The notes: generated by a model not told the origin, from the sequence alone. A stretch of 64,000 bases of DNA from Desulfovibrio sp. Marseille-P6017 (GCA_900604495.1 UWOR01000002.1:186001-250000), one strand, 5' to 3'. Shown: positions 46,560 to 55,678, counted from the first letter of the stretch. Numbers and translations are program-made.

Positions 46560-46630
46560 ATTTATAACTCCTTCATCAAATTGTCTTAATTCATATAATA
46601 ATATTTAATTTTATTTTTGTAAATATTTGC

Positions 46631-46646
46631 ATCAACTTTTTTTGAT
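46631..46646. promoter_or_regulatory. Putative ArsR operator 1 upstream of arsR
   Basis: ATCAACTTTTTTTGAT fits ATCRA-N6-TTGAT, which also occurs at 47054 and 47091. It lies ~125 bases before the regulator start. Confidence 0.6.
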
Positions 46647-46769
46647 ATATTTTAATGTTTTTCACTTTTGTTTATAGTTATATTTATATGTTATACAATG
46701 TTTAAATTAAGTAGATTCTATTATCAATTGTAAAATATTTGTTATAATAAATATATTGGAGGTATTTAC

Positions 46770-47042
46770 ATGAACAACATAGATTTAGTTTTTAAAGCAT
46801 TATCCGACCCTATTAGATTGGATATTTTAAAAATACTTTATTCTGCTGATAGTGTATGTGTTTGCGAGCTAGTTGATAAGTTTAATATATCTCAATCAAA
46901 ATTATCTTATCACTTGAAAATGCTGCTTTCAGCTAACATTATAAATAAAACATCTAGAGGGAAATGGAATTATTATTCTGTAAATAAAGATATCTTGTCA
47001 CAAATATTAACTTATGAATTAATTAAAAATTTATTTTTATAA
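46770..47042 (+). CDS. ArsR/SmtB family metalloregulatory repressor
   Basis: 90 residues. VFKALSDPIRLDILKIL begins the family fold; the CVC pair in SADSVCVCELVDKFNISQSK is the ELCVCDL-type metal/arsenic-sensing site, and LSYHLKMLLSANIINKTSRG with KWNYYSVN is the recognition helix and wing. TTGGAGG lies nine bases before the ATG. It precedes an ArsP-type permease by 82 bases that contain two copies of the same palindrome, so it most likely represses the permease and itself until As(III)/Sb(III) or another thiophilic ligand binds. Confidence 0.92.
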   Translation: MNNIDLVFKALSDPIRLDILKILYSADSVCVCELVDKFNISQSKLSYHLKMLLSANIINKTSRGKWNYYSVNKDILSQILTYELIKNLFL

Positions 47043-47053
47043 TCAGTTGCCAA

Positions 47054-47106
47054 ATCAAAAAAAATTGATATAATAACTATATAGTATTACATCGATTTTT
47101 TTTGAT
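47054..47106. promoter_or_regulatory. Putative ArsR operators 2 and 3 before the permease
   Basis: ATCAAAAAAAATTGAT (47054-47069) and ATCGATTTTTTTTGAT (47091-47106) share ATCRA-N6-TTGAT with the site at 46631. The TATATAGTATTA stretch between them is a plausible -10 region. GGGAGG before the permease ATG follows at once. Confidence 0.65.
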
Positions 47107-47124
47107 GTATAATGGGAGGTTATT

Positions 47125-48129
47125 ATGAGTATTTTTAATTTTTTTACAGAACAAATACTAGGCATGAAGTGGTTATCTGATTTAATTAATTTATTTGTTG
47201 AGAATGTTCTTAATTTAAATGTTTCTAGTAGAATTGGTGGTAGTGTTCAATTTTTTATATATGATACTATAAAAATATTTATCCTTTTAGCAGTATTAAT
47301 ATTCTTTATATCATATATACAAAGTTACTTCCCACCAGAGAAAACAAAGAAAATATTAACTAAATTCAAAGGAGTAACTGGTGCTACAATTTCAGCATTA
47401 CTTGGAACTGTAACTCCATTTTGTTCCTGCTCTTCTATTCCAATATTTATAGGATTTACTAAAGCTGGGCTTCCTCTTGGTATAACATTTTCATTTTTAA
47501 TATCCTCACCAATGGTTGATTTAGCATCACTTTTACTGCTTTCTTCATTTTTTGGTATGAAAATTTCTATTTTATATGTTGTATTAGGACTTATAATTGC
47601 CATAGTTGGAGGTACTATAATCTCTAAAATTAATATGGAAAATGAGATAAAAGTTTACACTGAAGAAACTCGTGAGTTATATGATGAGTCTGAAAACTTT
47701 AATCAAAAGCAAAGACTTGATTATGCTTTAAATGATACAAAGATAATAGTAAAAAACGTCTATAAATATGTAATAATAGGTGTTGGTATAGGTGCATTAA
47801 TTCATAACTGGATACCACAAGATGTTATTTTAGCTATACTTGGCTCTAATAATCCATTCTCTGTAGTTATAGCATCTGTAATAGGTATACCAATGTATGC
47901 AGATATATTTGGAACTATTCCAATGGCTGAGGCTCTGTTTATGGCAGGAGTTCCAATAGGTACTGTACTTGCATTTATGATGAGTGTTACAGCTTTATCT
48001 CTTCCATCAATTATAATGTTAGCTAAAGTTGTTAAACCAAAGTTGCTTACTATTTTTGTTATTATTGTTACTGTTGGTATAATGATAACTGGATATTTAT
48101 TTAATTACTTTGGATTATATTTAATGTAG
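47125..48129 (+). CDS. ArsP/YraQ-type permease (DUF318)
   Basis: 334 residues with about eight hydrophobic helices. TVTPFCSCSSIPIFIGFTKA and GLPLGITFSFLISSPMVDLA form the conserved TPFCSCSS...ISSPxxD core, and SVIGIPMYADIFGTIPMAEA with GVPIGTVLAFMMSVTALSLP the second repeat. ArsP members export trivalent organoarsenicals; other family members act with thioredoxin-like partners. The adjacent CVC-box ArsR favours arsenic or antimony as the cue. A terminator follows. Confidence 0.88.
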   Translation: MSIFNFFTEQILGMKWLSDLINLFVENVLNLNVSSRIGGSVQFFIYDTIKIFILLAVLIFFISYIQSYFPPEKTKKILTKFKGVTGATISALLGTVTPFCSCSSIPIFIGFTKAGLPLGITFSFLISSPMVDLASLLLLSSFFGMKISILYVVLGLIIAIVGGTIISKINMENEIKVYTEETRELYDESENFNQKQRLDYALNDTKIIVKNVYKYVIIGVGIGALIHNWIPQDVILAILGSNNPFSVVIASVIGIPMYADIFGTIPMAEALFMAGVPIGTVLAFMMSVTALSLPSIIMLAKVVKPKLLTIFVIIVTVGIMITGYLFNYFGLYLM

Positions 48130-48160
48130 TATAAAATAAAACTTTATTAGATAAATAAAA

Positions 48161-48190
48161 AAAGTCCAACAAATTATTTGTCGGACTTTA
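48161..48190. terminator. Terminator after the permease
   Basis: AAAGTCCAACAAA pairs with TTTGTCGGACTTT with one mismatch. Confidence 0.8.
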
Positions 48191-48275
48191 ATTCGTAATA
48201 TATTATAGCATATATTTATACACTATATACCAATATATGGTATTATTTAACTGAACATAATTAGGAGGCATTTGA

Positions 48276-48593
48276 ATGGATTTTTTTATAAACCTAGGAA
48301 TTTTAGGTATATCATTAATAATGTTAGGTAAAGTAACAATTAAGGGAAATACATATACACAAGAACTTAGTAATTTTAAAATATTAGATAATATTGTGAA
48401 TTATATGGAATCTGAAGGATTAGCAAAAATCAATTTAAAATATGGAAAACAACTACTGATTACTGGTATAATTGGAACTTTATTTTATAACACATTAGGC
48501 TTATTGATGGTTTTTGTAATGGTTTTAGTTCTTAGCCTATATATTATAAATGTATTTATTAGTGGATATAAGTTTTACATTAACATAAGATAA
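48276..48593 (+). CDS. Small membrane protein, 105 residues
   Basis: Two or three hydrophobic helices (about 3-20 and 60-97) flank a polar region (NTYTQELSNFKILDNIVNYM). No family is recognised; size and context recall DUF3784-like accessory membrane proteins. AGGAGG lies six bases before the ATG. It is ~45 bases upstream of the DUF2812 gene in the same direction. Confidence 0.6.
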   Translation: MDFFINLGILGISLIMLGKVTIKGNTYTQELSNFKILDNIVNYMESEGLAKINLKYGKQLLITGIIGTLFYNTLGLLMVFVMVLVLSLYIINVFISGYKFYINIR

Positions 48594-48638
48594 TATTTAT
48601 GATTTTAAAATGGATATATAATTTCAGGGGGAGACAAA

Positions 48639-49792
48639 ATGTTAATAGGCAAAAACAAACTAAAAAAGCACAATTCATTTGATGTTCTAGATGCAGATCT
48701 TTTAGAAAACTATTTAAGTGAAATGGCACTTAAAGGTTGGATGATAAGTGATATAAGTATAAGAAATTTAACTTTTGAAAGAATTGATCCGAAAGTAGTA
48801 AATTTCTTTGTAGATATTACAAAAAAGAATTTAGTAGGAAACAATAGTGTACAAGCCTTAGAATATACAAAATCATGCCAAGAAAAAAATTTAGAACTTA
48901 TCTGTGGAAATGAAAAGTTTCAAATATTTATAAATAACTCAGATAATAAAAACTTAGATAGACAAAAACTAAATTTTATAAACGTATTTAAAGAATACTT
49001 TTATATGATATTTACATTTTTTATTATTATACTAAATATTTATTTAATTAGCACAAAGCAAAATGGGCTTATAATAATAACAGACAATCGTATGCTGATA
49101 TTATTATTTTTATTTATACTAGCTATATTTATTAATATAAGCATATTTATTTTAAAATTAAAAAAATATAATGCTATAGTTAAAAATAAGGATTTAAATT
49201 TTGATATTTGGGATAACTTTAAGAAGAAAAGTTTTTATACAAAATTATTAAGTAATACAGGTACTTTAGCAATTATTATGACTATATTTTTATAGTTGGT
49301 ATTAATGGTAGCGAAAAGCTTGTTTCAAATAAAGATATACCATTATCTTTAGAAGATTTTAATGAGGATATTTCAGGAAACAGACAAGTTTATAAATCGA
49401 AGTCTTCATCACCTTTTGGAAAATATTATACATATTCTGATTATGCCTTTGTAGAAAGTAAAAAAATACATTATGATAATACAAGTAAGGGATATTATGA
49501 GGAGTATATTGAAAAATCTAAGGGCTATGTTGCTTATTCAGTAATTGAAAGTAAGTATGATAAAGTATTAGAAATGGCTTTACAGTCTATTTTATCAGAA
49601 TATGATAGATATGGATTTAGTTATAAATATGATAAAAATGATACAAAGGACTGGGGAGCAAAGTCAGTTTATACTGTCATTGATACAAACGAAAAGGTAA
49701 TAGTTTATGATAATGTGATTATTACTATTAATATAGATGATTTTGATATTAACAACTATATAGACTTAGTCAAAGAAAAACTTATAATTTAA
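48639..49792 (+). pseudogene. DUF2812 membrane protein, frameshifted
   Basis: ATG 48639 after AGGGGGAG. The N-terminal DUF2812 part includes DVLDADLLENYLSEMALKGW and the FERIDPKVVNFFVDITKK segment, followed by two helices (~120-145 and ~150-172) and a third at the end of the first frame (MTIFL*, stop 49293-49295). Loss of one T in a T5 run explains it: the next frame continues IVGINGSEKLVSNKDIPLSL to FDINNYIDLVKEKLII at 49792. Full length would be about 385 residues. A short remnant of its 3' part recurs at 26711-26784. Confidence 0.8.
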
Positions 49793-49829
49793 AAGGAACA
49801 TACATATATAGTTGAAATCAGGAGGAAAA

Positions 49830-49922
49830 ATGATTATAAAGGTTGTATTCAACTGTGAAAATGACTTTGATTATATATATTGCCCAGAAAATATTAATAT
49901 TGCAAAAAACACATCTGTTTAA
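49830..49922 (+). CDS. 30-residue peptide with strong ribosome-binding site, ending in a terminator loop
   Basis: AGGAGG (49820-49825) precedes ATG 49830. The peptide begins MIIKVVFNCENDFDYIYCPE and ends NIAKNTSV. The TAA stop (49920-49922) lies in the loop of the terminator hairpin. The strong start argues for translation. It could be a true small protein, or the 5' stub of a gene whose remainder was deleted. Two cysteines; no hydrophobic helix. Confidence 0.45.
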   Translation: MIIKVVFNCENDFDYIYCPENINIAKNTSV

Positions 49923-49938
49923 ATAGATGTGTTTTTTT
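49904..49938. terminator. Terminator between convergent units
   Basis: ACACATCT-N8-AGATGTGT with flanking A and T runs. Confidence 0.85.
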
Positions 49939-49945
49939 CAACCCA

Positions 49946-51049
49946 TTACATATTAAATGTTATAAATAGTACAACTATTATTAGTATAAAAGGAGAGAAG
50001 AATACCACTTTTCCTTTAACACTTCCTATATTAACAGTCCAACCTACACCAAATCTTTTTTGAACAAATAACGATGGATCATTAGGATTATTATATATAC
50101 TTCCAAATATCCAATTATCATCATTATCATCTACAGAATAAACAGCAGTCTTATACTTACTTGGAGACTTATAATATAAGTATGTTTGATAAATAGAAGA
50201 TACAACTAATAATAAAGTACTAGCCAACACTATATAAGTATTTAGACTACTAGCATTAACTGTAGCAATTAATATATTGATAAATAAAACTTGCATTGAA
50301 ATATTTAGTATAAAGAAAGTAACTGCAATTTTATTTAAATAATTTAAATGAGCTTTTTTACTTTCATCAATATTATCAGAGCTTAGTTTGGCTCTAGTTT
50401 TTAAAGAATTTACAGAACTAATATATATTATTATTCCGATTCCAATACTCATAAATATAATACCAAAAACACTAAAAAATGATTTTTGTGAAAAAGCATC
50501 TGGATCACCACTAAATCCCCAGTGAGTAGGTATAACATCAGGCATTGAATTATATTGAGTAGCTACATATATGGCAACTAATATAGTAATTATAAATGGA
50601 GCTAAAAATAAAATAGAGTATTTTTTTATAATTCTATTTTTCTCATTAATGAAATCAGTGTCTAATATAACTTTAGTTTTTTCTAATTCTAAATCACTTA
50701 TTTCTAAAGATAAATCTTGTTTTAAAGCTTTTACTTTATTATGGATATATATAAATACAATAAATTGATATATACAAAATCCTAATATTGGAACAATAGA
50801 AGATGATATATAAGCTTTAAATACATAAATGCTCACTAATGTAATTACTTCAAAAGCAATAAAACCTATAGTAAGAAGTAACTTAAATTTTTTATCTAAA
50901 TCTCTAAATTCTTTTTTTGTAAAGTAATCACTATTTAAGCTAACTCCATAAAATTGTCTTTTACCACTTAATGCTTGAGTAAAATACATCATCACATAAA
51001 CAAATAACAACATTGGAACATTTATTAAAACAGCTAAAGTACTATTCAT
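49946..51049 (-). CDS. DUF1648/DUF5808 membrane protein (intact copy)
   Basis: 367 residues with about nine hydrophobic helices. The DUF1648 signature is the DVIPTHWGFSGDPDAFSQKS segment (~residues 177-196) in a helix-rich region. The C-terminal SPSKYKTAVYSVDDNDDNWI and NPNDPSLFVQKRFGVGWTVN match DUF5808. The start overlaps the end of the GntR gene by eight bases (ATGAATAG), so both are coupled. GntR (YtrA)-DUF1648 pairs are common in Firmicutes and often linked to cell-envelope stress, but the role is unproven. The broken duplicate is at 26791-27890. Confidence 0.88.
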   Translation of the reverse strand: MNSTLAVLINVPMLLFVYVMMYFTQALSGKRQFYGVSLNSDYFTKKEFRDLDKKFKLLLTIGFIAFEVITLVSIYVFKAYISSSIVPILGFCIYQFIVFIYIHNKVKALKQDLSLEISDLELEKTKVILDTDFINEKNRIIKKYSILFLAPFIITILVAIYVATQYNSMPDVIPTHWGFSGDPDAFSQKSFFSVFGIIFMSIGIGIIIYISSVNSLKTRAKLSSDNIDESKKAHLNYLNKIAVTFFILNISMQVLFINILIATVNASSLNTYIVLASTLLLVVSSIYQTYLYYKSPSKYKTAVYSVDDNDDNWIFGSIYNNPNDPSLFVQKRFGVGWTVNIGSVKGKVVFFSPFILIIVVLFITFNM

Positions 51050-51431
51050 AATCTTTCACCCCATATTTATCAAATAATTTATTACTATAGTCTATAAATT
51101 CATCCCTAGACATACCTAAAAGATAACTCTGTGCAGTTAAAAGCTCTAATGTAGATTTGATTTTTTCAACATTCTCATCTTTTTTCTCTAAAGGAAGATT
51201 ATTTACTATAGCACCTTTTCTTCTATCGATATTTATATAGCCTTCATCTTTAAGCAAGTTATATGACTTATTTACAGTGTGGAGATTAACTCCTACTTCT
51301 TCGGCCATATTCCTAACTGATGGTAATGATTCATTTATTTTTAAATCACCTGTTGCAATAGATTTTATAATTTGTTCCTTAATTTGTGTGTATATAGGAA
51401 TATCACTGTTAAAATCTAAGTTTAATATCAT
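51042..51431 (-). CDS. GntR family regulator, YtrA type (intact copy)
   Basis: 129 residues. The wHTH spans IPIYTQIKEQIIKSIATGDL through SLPSVRNMAEEVGVNLHTVN and KDEGYINIDRRKGAIV. The short helical C-domain (TLELLTAQSYLLGMSRDEFI then KLFDKYGVKDYE) has the YtrA-type dimerisation length. AGGTGAT precedes the ATG. The palindrome TTGTTATAT-N5-ATATAACAA lies 29 bases upstream and is the probable operator for repression of this gene and its DUF1648 partner. Confidence 0.92.
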   Translation of the reverse strand: MILNLDFNSDIPIYTQIKEQIIKSIATGDLKINESLPSVRNMAEEVGVNLHTVNKSYNLLKDEGYINIDRRKGAIVNNLPLEKKDENVEKIKSTLELLTAQSYLLGMSRDEFIDYSNKLFDKYGVKDYE

Positions 51432-51459
51432 TTTATCACCTCTATATTAAATAATATAT

Positions 51460-51482
51460 TTGTTATATATATAATATAACAA
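51460..51482. promoter_or_regulatory. Palindromic GntR operator (intact copy)
   Basis: TTGTTATAT-N5-ATATAACAA, a perfect inverted repeat identical in arms and spacing to the site at 28301-28323. Confidence 0.72.
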
Positions 51483-51610
51483 ATATATGAAGTATTGCAA
51501 GTAAATTAATGATTATTTTAAATAATTGGTATATAAATACATAATGCAAATAATAGTAATCGTAAGTTTAATAAAAAAGGAAAAAAGTTACCGATAAGTA
51601 TAAAAAGTTC

Positions 51611-51757
51611 TGATGATTTTTCAATATTATTATATGATAAGTAGGAGAAATCACTTATACCATATATTAAGCTTAATAATTCAATAGATGATTTTGAAGT
51701 TATTGAGAAAATACCTATAGAAAGTGATAAAGAATATGAAATTATTAAAGAGGGCTA
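51611..51757 (+). pseudogene. GAF-domain remnant of a fourth PAS/GAF histidine kinase
   Basis: In frame: SDDFSILLYDK*, EKSLIPYIKLNNSIDDFEVI, EKIPIESDKEYEIIKEG*. The intact kinase at 28508 has ADGLSILLYDKDEKSLIPYI and DKIPIRNDEEYKN at the same point. Only this part remains, with one internal stop. It occupies the same position relative to the GntR gene as the intact kinase does in the other copy. Confidence 0.8.
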
Positions 51758-51775
51758 ACAATAGCCCTCTTTAAT
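51744..51775. terminator. Very strong hairpin at the end of the kinase remnant
   Basis: TATTAAAGAGGGCTA-N2-TAGCCCTCTTTAATA: 15 paired bases, a tiny loop. Confidence 0.75.
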
Positions 51776-51831
51776 AATACTTTAATACATAATATATTAA
51801 TATTACAAACTTGCTTATAGGAATAATAAAC

Positions 51832-51999
51832 TTATTTATTATTTAAGTATTTTTTTAAAGCACATATTAATAAGTACATAATGTATATAACTAATATCTT
51901 GATTGTAAGATTAATAGCCATATTTAATAATTGCATAATACTAATTAAAATTAAATTAAAATCAAATCCCATATTTGTTGTTTCTTCTATAAGACTCAT
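51832..51999 (-). CDS. 55-residue hydrophobic membrane peptide
   Basis: ATG at 51999 with AAGGGG seven bases upstream. The peptide starts MSLIEETTNMGFDFNLILIS, then has a long hydrophobic stretch (IMQLLNMAINLTIKILVIYI and MYLLICAL) and a basic end KKYLNNK. Size, charge pattern and single extended membrane helix recall small type-I-toxin-like or holin-like peptides, but no family or antisense RNA is identified. Isolated in an otherwise gene-poor region. Confidence 0.5.
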   Translation of the reverse strand: MSLIEETTNMGFDFNLILISIMQLLNMAINLTIKILVIYIMYLLICALKKYLNNK

Positions 52000-52160
52000 A
52001 AAATACCCCTTATTTATAAAATTTTAATTAATATTATATTATACTATTATACAATATTTAACAATTACGAATAATATAACAAATTAAATAACTACATTTT
52101 AGAATGTAAAATATTGAAACTACTAAAATATGGTTATTTTTATTATATTATTTTATTTTA

Positions 52161-52566
52161 TTATTTTATTATATCAAACCCATTAAGAATAATTTTTCCC
52201 ACAATAACAGAAATTTCCACAGGACTTTCTTTTAAGCTATTTTTAAGCCAAGCGTCAATAATGCCAATAGAACCTGAAACTACAAAATTATAAAAATATT
52301 CAAATTTATCAATTTTATTTGTATTAAATAAAACCATCCAATGATTAAAATATTCTCTAATTGACTTAACAATTCATTTTCCAACTGTTCAGCCATATCA
52401 TAAATATCCTTATAGTGAAGATAAAAAGTTCCTCTATTCAAGTCAACTTTATCACATAATTTTTTTACAGTTATATCTTTAATACTTTTTTCTAGTAATA
52501 AAGCTGTAAAGCCATCCTAAAGTTGTTTTCTTGTTTTTTTATTCTACGATCTATTTTCTTTTCCAT
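52161..52566 (-). pseudogene. TetR family regulator, frameshifted
   Basis: ATG 52566 after AAAGGAGAT: MEKKIDRRIKKQENNF, then the frame is lost within a few codons. Another frame gives LLLEKSIKDITVKKLCDKVD and LNRGTFYLHYKDIYDMAEQL, the TetR HTH; a further shift precedes NKIDKFEYFYNFVVSGSIGI and AWLKNSLKESPVEISVIVGK, ending at 52161. At least two frameshifts. Adjacent to a decayed RND exporter in divergent orientation, the usual TetR-pump arrangement. Confidence 0.78.
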
Positions 52567-52639
52567 AAATCTCCTTTCAAAAATAAACAGATTTCAAAAA
52601 AATGTTTATTAAAATACGGTTTGTTATTTTGGTGTTCAT

Positions 52640-53505
52640 ATATGAACATAAGTATTATTATTGATTATAGTCCGATTTACTATATCTGTAATAGTTTACA
52701 TGTTTTGTAGTAAACAAGTAAAGATTGACTACGATATGAATAACTACTTACCAGATGAAGCAACTTCATCAATAGCATTAGATGTTATGGATAAGGAATA
52801 TGGTACGTCCATACCAAATGCTAGAGTAATGGTATCAGATTTAAGCTTATCATAAGCAAAAGCATGAAGGAGAAATTACTGAAAATAGAGGGGGTTCAGT
52901 CAGTAACCTGGTTAGATGATGTAATTGACTTAGATACACCATTAGAAACATTGTCTAAAGAGGTAGTTGAAAATTATTATAAAGATAATAAGGCTTTATA
53001 TACAGTTACAATAGATGAAAATAAAAGAATTAAAACAGTAAATGAGATTAGAAATTTAATTGGAGATGAAAACTCCATGGCAGGTTCTGCAGTAAATACA
53101 GCAATAGCAACACAAGCTACAACTAAAGAAGTAAGTAAAATAATATTATTTATTATTCAACTATGTTTAGCAATACTGATGTTGACATTAACATCATGGT
53201 TTGAACCAATACTACTTCTTGGGAGTATAGGTATAGCAATTAAATTAAATCAAGGTACAAATTTAATATTTGGAACAATATCCTTTGTAACAAATGCAGC
53301 AGGAAATGTACTGTAATTAGCAGTGTCTATGGACTATTCCATATTCCTTTTACACAGATTTTCTGAAATGAGATAAGAAGGATATGAACCAAAAGAAGCA
53401 ATGATTAAGGCATTAGCAAAATCTACAAGCTTTATATTATCTAGTGGACTTACTACAGTTATAGGTTTTGCAGCTTATAAAGTAGCTATTTTTATATAGG
53501 TATAT
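52640..53505 (+). pseudogene. RND/MMPL-type exporter, truncated and interrupted
   Basis: Fragments in order: IVYMFCSKQVKIDYDMNNYL and PDEATSSIALDVMDKEYGTS (start of the MMPL porter domain), a stop at ~52853, KLLKIEGVQSVTWLDDVIDL through the helices CLAILMLTLTSWFEPILLLG and LIFGTISFVTNAAGNVL*, then LAVSMDYSIFLLHRFSEMR*, EGYEPKEAMIKALAKSTSFI and LSSGLTTVIGFAAYKVAIFI. SMDYSIFLLHRF corresponds to the DYxxFL motif of MMPL proteins. Only about the first third of the ~700-1000-residue protein is present, with at least three stops. Confidence 0.82.
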
Positions 53506-53622
53506 TTGGTAGATATGATAAATTTTTATTAGTTTATAATAATAAGGTATTTAATTAGTTGACAAGTTAACTAATTAAGCATACAATGGTTAACAAGTAA
53601 ACTATTTTGAGGAGAAGCTGCT

Positions 53623-54033
53623 ATGGAAGAATATATAATAAAGTTTGCAACCATAATAAAAGAACTAAAAAGAAAAAATAGAAGTGTAATATCTTCGTAT
53701 AAATTATCTCCTAACGAGATAGATATACTTGTAGCATTAGATATGGAGATATATGATAAAGCCGCAGAAATTGCAGAGAGTTTTGAAATATCTAAATCTC
53801 TTGTTTGTAGATCCGTAGATTCCCTTATAAAAAAGGGATATATAGATACAAAAAAAGATGAAAAAGATAAAAGAATAACTCGTTTAATACTAAAAGAAGA
53901 TGCAAAGCCTATAGTGAAATTATTGAAGGAAAATAGAAATAAAACAACAGAAGTTATATTAAAAGGTATAGACAAAGATGAGTTAGCTATTTTCAATAAA
54001 GTATTAGATCAAATGAAAAAAAATCTTTTATAG
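53623..54033 (+). CDS. MarR family transcriptional regulator
   Basis: 136 residues. The wHTH covers LSPNEIDILVALDMEIYDKA, AEIAESFEISKSLVCRSVDS and LIKKGYIDTKKDEKDKRITR, with the DKRxxRLxL signature. GAGGAG lies before the ATG. It is 56 bases upstream of a MATE exporter in the same direction. Just before its start region, TTAATTAGTTGACAAGTTAA and repeated GTTAACTT-like motifs (53558-53605) may be its operator. Confidence 0.9.
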   Translation: MEEYIIKFATIIKELKRKNRSVISSYKLSPNEIDILVALDMEIYDKAAEIAESFEISKSLVCRSVDSLIKKGYIDTKKDEKDKRITRLILKEDAKPIVKLLKENRNKTTEVILKGIDKDELAIFNKVLDQMKKNLL

Positions 54034-54089
54034 TAAATATGAAATATTATTTATAATGTATAAAATTTAATAATTGGAGGAGGAATAAA

Positions 54090-55487
54090 ATGAGTAAAAA
54101 AAATGCTGATTTGGGGAAAGACTCCATAGGTAAACTAATGTTAAAATTATCAGCCCCAGCTATAATCGCTCAAATAGTCAATGTATTATACAACATAGTT
54201 GACAGAATATTTATAGGTAGAATGCCGAGTGGCGATTTAGCTATGGCAGGTGTAGGAGTTGCGTTTCCTATAATTTTATTAATATCTGCATTCAGTTCAT
54301 TAGTAGGTATGGGTGGAGCACCACTTGCCGCTATAAGAATGGGGCAAAAAGATAATGACGGTGCAGAAAAGATAATGGCAAATAGTTTTAGTTTATTAAT
54401 TATAATTGCAATCATACTAACAATAGTATTTACTTTATTTAAAGAGCCTATATTAATGGCATTTGGTGCAAGTGATAAAACTTTAGTATATGGTATGGAT
54501 TATATAGGTATTTATTTAATAGGAACAGTATTTGTTCAAATTGCACTTGGAATGAATGCTTATATAAATACTCAAGGTTTTGCTAAAATAGGAATGATGA
54601 CAGTAACAATAGGTGCTATTATAAATATAGTATTAGATCCAATATTTATATTTGGTTTAAATTTAGGCGTTAAAGGTGCAGCACTTGCAACATTAATATC
54701 TCAAGCAGTTTCTGCAATATGGGTACTTAAATTCTTATTTGGAAAAAATAGTATACTTAAAATAAGAAAAGAAAATTTAAAATTAGATAAAAAAATAGTA
54801 GGGTCAATAGTAGGATTAGGAATGGCGCCTTTTATAATGCAATCAACAGAAAGTCTTGTACTAATTTCACTAAATACTCAATTATCTAAGTATGGTGGAG
54901 ACTTAGCTGTTGGAGCTATGACAATTATGAGTAGTATAATGCAGATGACTATATTACCTCTTACGGGACTTACACAGGGAGCTCAGCCAATAATAAGTTA
55001 CAATTTTGGTGCGAACAATATAGATAGAGTAAAGAAGGCGTTTAAAGTATGTTTAATATCATCTTTAGTATTTACATCAGGTGCATATATATTACTTATG
55101 ACTTCATCAGAGTTTGTAGTTAAAATATTTAACAGTGATCCATCATTATTAAAGATAACATCTGACAGTATTAAAGTTTATTTCGCAGCAATATTTATAC
55201 TTGGAGCTCAAATAGCTTGCCAACAGACATTTTTAGCATTAGGTCAGGCAAAGATTTCTCTATTCTTAGCTTTACTTAGAAAGATAATATTATTAATTCC
55301 ACTAATATTTATATTACCAAACTTTACAAGTGATGGATTATTTGGTGTATTGCTAGCAGAACCAGTTGCTGATATAATAGCAGCTTTAACTACATTAATA
55401 TGTTTTGCAGTGTTTTATAAAAAGACATTATCTAAAATAAAAGAAGATAAATCTAAAATAAATAGTGAGGCTATAAAGCCAGTTTAG
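54090..55487 (+). CDS. MATE family multidrug efflux transporter
   Basis: 465 residues with twelve hydrophobic helices. SIGKLMLKLSAPAIIAQIVN, VDRIFIGRMPSGDLAMAGVG, MNAYINTQGFAKIGMMTVTI and LTGLTQGAQPIISYNFGANN are standard MATE elements; the last resembles the DinF/MepA subgroup. GGAGGAGG precedes the ATG. Behind the MarR gene it forms the second MarR-MATE module of the window. Substrates cannot be predicted. Confidence 0.95.
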   Translation: MSKKNADLGKDSIGKLMLKLSAPAIIAQIVNVLYNIVDRIFIGRMPSGDLAMAGVGVAFPIILLISAFSSLVGMGGAPLAAIRMGQKDNDGAEKIMANSFSLLIIIAIILTIVFTLFKEPILMAFGASDKTLVYGMDYIGIYLIGTVFVQIALGMNAYINTQGFAKIGMMTVTIGAIINIVLDPIFIFGLNLGVKGAALATLISQAVSAIWVLKFLFGKNSILKIRKENLKLDKKIVGSIVGLGMAPFIMQSTESLVLISLNTQLSKYGGDLAVGAMTIMSSIMQMTILPLTGLTQGAQPIISYNFGANNIDRVKKAFKVCLISSLVFTSGAYILLMTSSEFVVKIFNSDPSLLKITSDSIKVYFAAIFILGAQIACQQTFLALGQAKISLFLALLRKIILLIPLIFILPNFTSDGLFGVLLAEPVADIIAALTTLICFAVFYKKTLSKIKEDKSKINSEAIKPV

Positions 55488-55583
55488 ATTAATGGATATA
55501 TTATAAATAAACAGAAGATAAATCAATACCTCAAGTCAAATTCCTATTTACGTAGTAAATAAATTGACATAAGTAACACTAAA

Positions 55584-55627
55584 AACAGCTTTCTATAATA
55601 ATTTACTATTATCATAGAAAGCTGTTA
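55584..55627. terminator. Terminator downstream of the MATE gene
   Basis: AACAGCTTTCTAT pairs with ATAGAAAGCTGTT around an AT-rich loop; T-rich sequence follows. Confidence 0.85.
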
Positions 55628-55678
55628 AATTTTATATTTACAAACTTTTTAACAAAATCACGATTTTTTACTTTTAAA

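Noticed and set aside
52661..53316. Two separate short membrane/soluble genes
   Set aside because: They are consecutive pieces of one decayed RND/MMPL gene, joined by matching family order across a stop.
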